Below are positions 57,601 through 64,000 of a stretch of 64,000 nt of DNA, in pieces. Source of the stretch: Cephalotrichum gorgonifer (lineage: Eukaryota > Ascomycota > Sordariomycetes > Microascales > Microascaceae); the NCBI GenBank assembly GCA_900312665.1, contig ONZQ02000001.1:746954-810953 (forward strand), written 5' to 3'. Below the pieces are notes generated by a model. The model had not been told where the DNA came from. It made no database searches and saw only the letters and a list, made by a program, of their open reading frames with translations. The first letter of the stretch is position 1; the number at the start of each line of letters is the position of its first letter. The translations under genes were made by a program, and so were the position numbers.

Positions 57601-60322
57601 CAAGAAGGGATGAGGGAGGGTCGCTTTATTGCTCCGTGCCTCGTCCCGCTCATCCGTGGGCGGGAGGGAGCGAGGAGGCTTGCTCTCCCAGCCGAAGCCG
57701 AACCCCGTCCGAACTTTCCAGCCAGGGGCACTCCATGTTTGTGTCCGTCCATTACGAGAAGCTAGCCAAAATGGAGGGATGGGTGGATCCAAGGCAGCTG
57801 AAGTGGGATGTAAGCTAACCCTGTACGGGGCATATGACACCTGTTTTGGTGCCACTAACATCTCATACCCAACCTTCTCCCAAGGAAGCCACCAGGGACA
57901 GGGAGTTCGCTCTCTAGCTCTACTCGCTTATATTACGTACAAGTAAGACTTATAATACTATCCGTCATGCTTCGGCCCGCCCTTGGCGCTACCTTGTCCG
58001 TAAAGAGGCTTTCCTTCTCGAAATAAGGAGGGGGAGAGAAAGAAAAGGCGAGAGAGAGAACCCACGTGGGAACCTCGGCAGACACTGAACGGGAGGAGCC
58101 ATGTTTCCTCCTCCCCTCAAGTCCAAGCTCATAAGTCCTCGCTCCTCCCTCATATAGATGAGGTGGTTCCAAGCAAGCATACTTGTTACTCGCAATACTC
58201 GTATTACTTGTATTTCTCCGCAAGCGAGCCACAGGGCACACCAAGACTGACTGGCGCAATAATACCAGTCCGGGTTTAATGAAAGGAGCGCGCGGCATGG
58301 AGAGGGAGGGGAGGGTTGGCAATGGCCCGTGTGGTTGGTGGTTTGCGGGCGATCAAAGAATATTCCCCCCTTTTTGTTTCCCCCATTCCTGGCGCCGCAG
58401 GAGCCTGCATGCAGTGCTGTACGGCGCGCATCGCCCTATGCAAATCGGAGAGAAAAAGGGGTGTTATCCAGCGACAGTAAGTGGCAGGGCATATGTGTGT
58501 GTGGCATGCACTTTACTCTAGCACTACGCATGTACAAGTATGATGATGCACGCCTACATTTCGATCCGGGATGTCCCAAAGTTCCGATCAGGCAGGGCAG
58601 GCAGGCCATTGGGTACAACACCAGCTCAGCCCGCCCAAGTGGAATGCTACAGGGGGTGGATGATCTTTCAATGGGATCTAGACGGGCCCCATCGCATCGC
58701 ATGTCTCCTTGCACGTCTTGCCTTTAGTTTTAACGCTTTGAGCACGTATCTCTACATGTGCCGACGGAGCTTCTCGGTCCTTTGCGGAAAGCGGTAGGAA
58801 TTGCGACCGCCTCGATGCGAGCGGCATGACGAAACCTGATCCTGACCAACACCGACACCTTGCATCGAAAATAGCCGCGGGGCACAAGAAAACAAGCCCC
58901 CGCTTCGTCCCGCTTGAACCTGCATGATCAGCTTTCCGCTTCGAATCTACATATTCCCAGTTACGCGCTCTCGGCCAGCGAGCACGTCCATCAGCGCCCC
59001 CTAATCCTAAATCACAGCCCGGCTCAGGGGAGAGGACCCGGGACTCAATCAACTCAGTACCCAGGAGACCCCGTCCCAAGGGAACGAACAGGACGGATGC
59101 TATAGAACAGAAACAGAGCCACAAACCCCCCACAACGCGTTCCCCATCATTAATGCCCTCCGGAAGTTTCGGCCTCCAGGGCCGATATAGTTCGCCGTTC
59201 TTCCTACCAGTATGGACCATAACGCGCGCTCGGATCAGCACCCCCCACACGGCACGCGCCCGTCAATGCGCCCTGCGCAAGATCGTCCCGAGCGTGCGAG
59301 GAAAGGGGCGGCTGGCTCCCCCGTCGGTACCTCCTCGGGGCGGAGGATCACCCACTTGAGGCTTACCCGCCCGCACAGTCTCCCTGCGGGTAGGGTAGGG
59401 TAGGGGAGCTGACGGACCAAGCTGCGCCATCGCCTATCCCCCCACCTTCCAGTCAATCAGTCTTCCCCCATGACGTGGGAACGTCAGATAGCCCGTTCTG
59501 CCTTGCCAGGGCGGGTCGGGATGAGCATGTTTCGCGGCCGGGAGCGGGCCGGGGTGGGGACCGTAATGGTCGGCCCGCGCCCTCCAGCCACGTTCCTCGT
59601 GAGATATGCACTGCCGGGGCAGCCACGCTCCCGTAGACACGGGTAAAAAGGGGCTTGGGGCTGGGGAGAAAAAAGGGGGGTGGGGGGCCTCTAAGCGCGC
59701 CCGCCTTCATCACGCCTCACAGCACACGTTGCTTTTGTCTCGTAGGCCGGGAGCGCAACGGCTCAGCCCTTAGAGCCGCCCTTCCCCTTTTCTTCTCAGC
59801 TTACCGTCAGGCGAGGGAGGGTAGAGACAGACCGGCTTCGCGCCTCGGCACCTCTGCTCCGTAGTCCTTACGTATGTACTCTCGTCCCAAGACGAGTCTC
59901 GATCTTCATGTCGTGGTGGTCTGGGCCACGAAGGACCTGGGACTCAATCGATCGCCAGTCTAGGAGCATGGAGAGTGGCTCGAAGCGAAGCACTGCGACA
60001 TCCCGCGACCCGTACACCAGTCCAGATGCCACCGCTTGTAACGTTTCTCTGACGGAGCAGAGCCGCTCCCACTTGCCTCCCACCCTCCCTCCACCGGAGA
60101 ACCCTTCTACCTGTAAACTTCACGCATATCCCCGAAGAGAAAATGAGGCCAAAAGAGATCCCAAGACCCTCTTGCTCTTGCAGATGGAAAAAAAAAACAC
60201 AATTGCTTTATCACCGTTATCGGTGTTCGAGACGCCCGCACAACGAACTCGCTCAAGCTAACATCCCGTCCCCGTCCCCATCCCCACCTCCCCCTTTTTC
60301 CAAAAGAGAGAGTGAAAGTCAT
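54665..60322. other. 5.7-kb gene-free spacer rich in short palindromic motifs
   Basis: No frame has coding character. The leftmost part is the promoter of the SDR gene. The rest has many copies of a TACTTGTAC/GTACAAGTA-type motif, e.g. 55919-55932, 56230-56238, 56801-56810, 57191-57202, 57935-57946 and 58531-58540. CGAGCACGAGCACGAGCAC lies at 55670-55688. I see no tRNA, transposase frame or terminal repeat. The right end is 3' flank of the capping-protein gene. Confidence 0.55.
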
Positions 60323-61496
60323 CTACCACCCGCCCCCCCTTCGCTCGCCCATACTCCCAATAATCTCCCTCTGGGCCTCCCTATCCCTCGCGCCCTCGCT
60401 CAGGCTCCCCAGGCTCCTGAGGTCGCCGACGACGTCCTTGGCCTTGCCGAAGTAGACCTCCTGGAGGAGGTTGCGCATCTTCAGCTCCATGTCCTCGACG
60501 AGGCGGCCGACGTTGGCGACGTGCGAGTCGTCCGTCTCGACGGGGAGCTCCTGCTCGACCTGGCGCGTCATGTTCCCGCTGAGGTCGACGGCGTCCGGGC
60601 CGGCGGTGGAGTCGGAGAGGGAGAGGATGACGGTCGAGGTGAGCTTGTAGTGCGTCGTGCGGCCGCGCTCGATGGCCTCGAAGACGTGGATGGAGTCCCA
60701 GATGCCCTGGGTGGCGCCGCCGGAGGGAGAGGCTGGAAAGGGCGTTAGGTTTCGTTTAAATTGGGTCATGTACGAGTAGTAGGGCGACGGCCGGGCCGTT
60801 AGCCCACCGCAATCACCCGGCCACACGCAACGGTAGAAAAGACAATGGGAAGAGAAGGGGAAGGGGACAAGAAAGAGATAGGGAAGAAAGAGAGTGATAA
60901 CTCACACTTCTTCAGCAGCACGACCCCCGCGAACCCATCGTCCAGGTTCCAGAAGTAAACGCTGCTCACCCCGCCCTCGTAGTACAGCTCCCTGTAAATA
61001 TCAAACGCCTCGTTCGCCCTGATCTCCATGGCCCTGACCCTCTCGCTCGGCACGGCCCCCTCACCGGCCCCCTCGCTCACCCCGCCCTCGCCCACCCCGC
61101 CCACCCCGCCCGCGCCGTCGTCGAGCGGCGGGTCGAAGGTGTTGGACCAGGGCGAGCGGTGGGAGTCGCCGTCGCGGTTGTAGTCGCAGAGGAGGTAGTC
61201 GCGGTTCGTCTGGCGGCAGCGCCGGACCGTGAGGGGCTGGTCGACGGAGGAGAGGAGGTCCTCGGTCAGGTCGGGGGCGAGGGCGATGAGGGAGTCGAGG
61301 TGGGAGGTTGTGTGTTTTGGGTTGAGGCGGCGGAGGAGGTCGCTGTGCGTGTGTGCGTGGGTTAGTTAGCTAGCTTTAATCGACGGGGCGGGAGTTGGGG
61401 AGGGTAGCGGTGATGCGGAAGAGGGGGGGGAAGCAGGAGGTAGGAGGGAGAAGGGAGCTCTTACAGCGCCGAGTCAAAGGGATCCATGGAAGCCAT
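60323..61496 (-). CDS. CAP2: F-actin capping protein subunit beta (CapZ beta)
   Basis: Predicted 292-residue protein; exons 61496..61465, 61342..60906 and 60732..60323. It pairs with the alpha subunit and caps barbed ends of actin filaments, for example at cortical patches and in the dynactin-like context. MASMDPFDSALDLLRRLNPKH, LCDYNRDGDSHRSPWSN, ANEAFDIYRELYYEGGVSSVYFWNLDDGFAGVVLLKK and GIWDSIHVFEA are signature blocks of CapZ beta. A Gly/Glu-rich insertion of about 25 residues sits between PPLDDG and VPSERVRAMEIR. The C-terminal segment ends with a tentacle-like helix (LGSLSEGARDREAQREIIGSMGERRGGGW). The first intron has the branch AGCTAACTAACC; the others use GTAAGA and GTGAGT donors. Length is about ten residues more than typical because of the insertion. 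Confidence 0.95.
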
Positions 61497-63245
61497 CGTG
61501 ACGTTGTGGTTCCGATTCCACTTTCAATTCCAGTTCCAATTCCGCTTGGTAGCTTTCTTCCTGCGGGGCCAGAGTGTCCGAATCCCAAGCTCGCCAATCG
61601 TTTCTTTCTGTCTCCGCGGGTTGTACAGAATGTCGAAAGGAAGGCGGGTGGAAGTGGGAGACGTTGTGTACGGGAGTGTAGCCTCGTTCTCAAACGATAA
61701 CTGTTCCGTAGTTCGGTGTTTGAAGGTGAGCGGAGGTTCGCTGGCGGCTGGCGGCCGGGGCCGGGTTGATTGCTGGTAATAGGTGCTGGTCCTGGCGTGG
61801 AGGTTGTGCGGGGCACCTCCCGTGCTCGTACTCCCTCAAGTATCCGTCCAACCTGTTTCCCCACTTCCCCACCCCTCCATACCATGACCGTATTGTACTA
61901 CTTGTAGCCAGCCGGTACTACATGTAAGATTGGCGCCACATTGTGCAAGCTTGAGCATCCAAGCTATCTACCCAAAGGATCGAACTTACAAACCAAACGT
62001 CACACACGAAAGACGGAAAGCTAATTAGACCAGTTCCCAAGCCTGGCAGTCTATTCCCGCAACATTCGCGCCTTCGAGGCATATCCACAAGTAGTGATTA
62101 TCGTTTTCTCACCCGTTGACCCAACAGATATTCCTAGCAGCGAGCTTCTACAAGTAAATATAAACCTCCCATCTCACAAAATATCACTTACACGCAGCAA
62201 GACCCAAGACAAGACTTCCTCTCATGAACTTCATTCAACTATACTAACGACTAAAGACGACAATGATAACCCTATGAGCTTAGAGCCCCACACTGCAATC
62301 CTCATCTCTCTCCACCAGTCCCGTCCCTGTCGTCTCTCCGCCCCTACCCCTATCCTCACCGCCCGCCGCCCCCTTCGGATCCTAGAGAAGCTCGACCAAG
62401 CAAGGGCAGAGTAGTAAACCTTACCACCCAGAGGGGCAGGGGCCTGGCTGCCTACCTCCCGATAAAACAAGGAAGCAGACCCAGGAAGTGGGATACCCAC
62501 TGCAAAATAAGAAAGAAAAAGGGAAGAAGCCAGTATTAAGTTATCTGCTCTTGCTCTCTCCCCACATCTTCTTCTTTCCCCAGCAGTGAAGACGCGAGAG
62601 ACCAGGTATTGGAGTCGAATCCCGGACTCCTTCCCATCTTGCCGAGTTGAACCCAAGCATTGCGCCTCTCAGGCGAACAACCTCACACGCCCTGTCTTGG
62701 TGACCCTACCACGCCGCACGCCCAAGCCGACATCCACATCGACATCGACACCCATGATCCGCCAACTTGTACATGGGGTTTGGTCACCGCCTGAAACGAA
62801 CAACCCCTCCGACTCACGAAACTCGAATAGGAGTAACCCCGTATTGAAACTGTGGCGGGGAGAAACAACAGACCAAGAAAAAAGAGCAACAAAAAATGAG
62901 TTAAACTTTGTGAACCCGCAACGCCCTTCATAGAGATGAAAATCCAAAGAACAGATACCTTAATTTCGCCCAACCCCAACCACCCCGCGAATCTCAAAAT
63001 GGATAATAAATACGGACAAAAAGAAAAAAAAATGGAAGGAAAAAGGGAGGTAAACTGGAACGGGAAGAGCAAAACTACAAATAGAATAAAACCCCCAAAA
63101 AATATAATGTGGGATAAGATGGATGAGGGGGAGCCGTGAAAGAGGAGGAGGATGTCCCCATCAACAGCAATGAGCAGACCCCAGAAGCCGTTTCGTCTGA
63201 GCATGGTAGTCCCACGAAGCAGGGTCGAGAAGGTGCCATCGCCGT
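61497..63245. other. Spacer between the capping-protein and BAH-PHD genes
   Basis: This contains the promoter of the capping-protein gene and the 3' flank of the BAH-PHD gene. No frame is convincing. A TACTTGTAG motif lies near 61899-61907 and a run ACATCCACATCGACATCGAC near 62729-62748 is simple sequence. Confidence 0.5.
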
Positions 63246-64000
63246 CTAGCTAATATAGGAGCCGCAGATGAGGCACCTGAGCGACTCCGTCCAGGTCTTC
63301 TCCCCCGAAGTGACGTTCTGGCGGAGGTCCACAATCTCGATCATGGGCGGGCTGACATCCATCTTAAGGGAGCCGGAGAAGAGCCCAAGATATGGCTTGG
63401 CCGCCTTCTCCTTCGCTGCTGCCGCATCCTGGATCTTGGCGCGCTTCTTCCGCGCGGGGGTCTCCTCCTTTGCTGGCGCCTCGGTGGCGGCCGCCACGAC
63501 GGCCGTGGCATCCGTCTTCTCGTCACCGTCAGCTGCCGTAATGCTAGCCTTGGGCTTGTCCTTGTCCTGCGACTCGTCCGCCTTGACGTCGATCGTCTGC
63601 CGTGTCTCGTCGAGGCCGGTATCCGTGGGGCTCAGCGGCGGGTTCTTCGACTCCTCGCCGTTGGCCCCTTCCTTCTTTGCCACCGTCTCGCCCGCCCCGG
63701 TGTGGGGCTTGTCCTCGCCGAGTCGCTCGTACGTGCGCAGCAGGGCGTCGTGGATCAGGCAATCGTCGTGGAGCCATTTGCCGCACTTCTCGTTTGAACA
63801 TCCGACCAGCGTCTTGTCCGGGTGCTCTGGCTGCCCGCACTGGCAGGTGGGTTCCACACTCTGTTTAGTGGCGCATGGTAAGTAAGCTGCTTCAGCTCCA
63901 AAAAACGTGACTGGTACAAAACTTACGGAAAGCTCAAGGTTCCTAGCGTCAAAGGCTTGTCTCCAGTATAGGGCGTTCTGGATCTCCTCGTCGTTCTCCT
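63246..64000 (-). CDS. BAH-PHD-like chromatin protein, C-terminal part (5' end outside window)
   Basis: Two exons are visible, 64000..63927 (continuing beyond the window) and 63860..63246, with a 66-nt intron (GTAAGT donor, CAG acceptor) in phase 0. The first exon encodes ENDEEIQNALYWRQAFDARN, which looks like the end of a BAH domain followed by a linker. The second begins SVEPTCQCGQPEHPDKTLVGC and continues CGKWLHDDCL, i.e. the first six ligands of a PHD finger (C-x-C, C-x4-C, H-x2-C). The last two ligands appear only at the very end, in LRCLICGSYIS, after about 150 residues of Lys/Glu/Ala/Pro-rich sequence. BAH-PHD proteins read histone marks and take part in gene silencing in fungi. Histone target cannot be read from this piece. 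Confidence 0.8.
   Translation of the reverse strand, partial: ENDEEIQNALYWRQAFDARNLELSVSFVPVTFFGAEAAYLPCATKQSVEPTCQCGQPEHPDKTLVGCSNEKCGKWLHDDCLIHDALLRTYERLGEDKPHTGAGETVAKKEGANGEESKNPPLSPTDTGLDETRQTIDVKADESQDKDKPKASITAADGDEKTDATAVVAAATEAPAKEETPARKKRAKIQDAAAAKEKAAKPYLGLFSGSLKMDVSPPMIEIVDLRQNVTSGEKTWTESLRCLICGSYIS

Noticed and set aside
54665..60322. Possible transposon remnants in the long spacer
   Set aside because: I found no transposase, integrase or reverse-transcriptase motifs in any frame and no paired terminal repeats by eye.

Overview
This is a window of nuclear DNA from a filamentous ascomycete fungus (Pezizomycotina). The gene set suggests a Sordariomycete, but I cannot name a genus. 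The evidence is: short introns of about 54-315 nt with GTAAGT/GTATGT donors, CTAAC branch points and CAG/TAG acceptors; compact GC-rich genes separated by less biased spacers; and typical fungal families, including an esterase-NACHT-WD40 NLR, a GT34 mannosyltransferase, an RTC4-like protein, a GPI-anchored Kre9/Knh1-like protein and dynactin p50. I found no bacterial-type operons, CRISPR arrays or intact transposons. Exon structures were assembled by hand from splice signals plus reading-phase continuity, so the joins are predictions. Nearly every join is supported independently by exact phase and by family similarity across it.

Layout. 1-2.4 kb: empty, with microsatellites. 2.4-4.8 kb (-): RTC4-domain protein with five 53-residue charged repeats. 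5.7-7.3 kb (-) and 7.7-9.2 kb (+): a divergent pair, an aldo/keto reductase with nine exons and a ketosamine/fructosamine-3-kinase-like protein. 9.6-14.8 kb (+): a 1680-residue NLR-type protein. 15.8-17.3 kb (+): dynamitin. 17.9-18.4 kb (+): ribosomal protein eS28. 19.6-20.2 kb (+): small subunit of molybdopterin synthase. 21.6-22.0 kb (-): LYR protein SDH6/SDHAF1. 22.8-26.6 kb (-): large single-pass membrane protein with 12-residue tandem repeats. 26.6-34.1 kb: a long gene-free spacer containing a degenerate repeat array. 34.1-36.3 kb (+): GT34 mannosyltransferase (MNN10/MNN11 type). 37.2-39.2 kb (-): Baeyer-Villiger-type flavin monooxygenase. 39.2-42.2 kb: spacer with a 129-base assembly gap. 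42.2-43.4 kb (+): HPM1-type protein-histidine methyltransferase. 46.4-47.1 kb (+): GPI-anchored secreted protein. 48.4-49.9 kb (-): PTC7-type PP2C phosphatase. 51.0-52.1 kb (+): succinate dehydrogenase iron-sulfur subunit. 53.3-54.7 kb (-): extended SDR-fold protein. 54.7-60.3 kb: spacer rich in TACTTGTAC-type motifs. 60.3-61.5 kb (-): F-actin capping protein beta. 63.2 kb to the end (-): 3' part of a BAH-PHD-like protein cut by the window edge.

Most genes are housekeeping genes of unrelated pathways. Links that may mean something: SDH2 lies about 29 kb from SDH6, the assembly factor that helps mature SDH2 in other eukaryotes. The aldo/keto reductase and ketosamine kinase share a promoter of under 450 bp and could both act on sugar-carbonyl damage. 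The PTC7 homologue has a 5' intron arranged so that splicing would switch its N-terminus, which recalls the known two-isoform PTC7 of yeast. I see no convincing wholly new multi-gene system. The best leads are the NLR, the RTC4-repeat protein, the possible PTC7 isoform switch, the 29-30 kb repeat array and the dispersed spacer motif.
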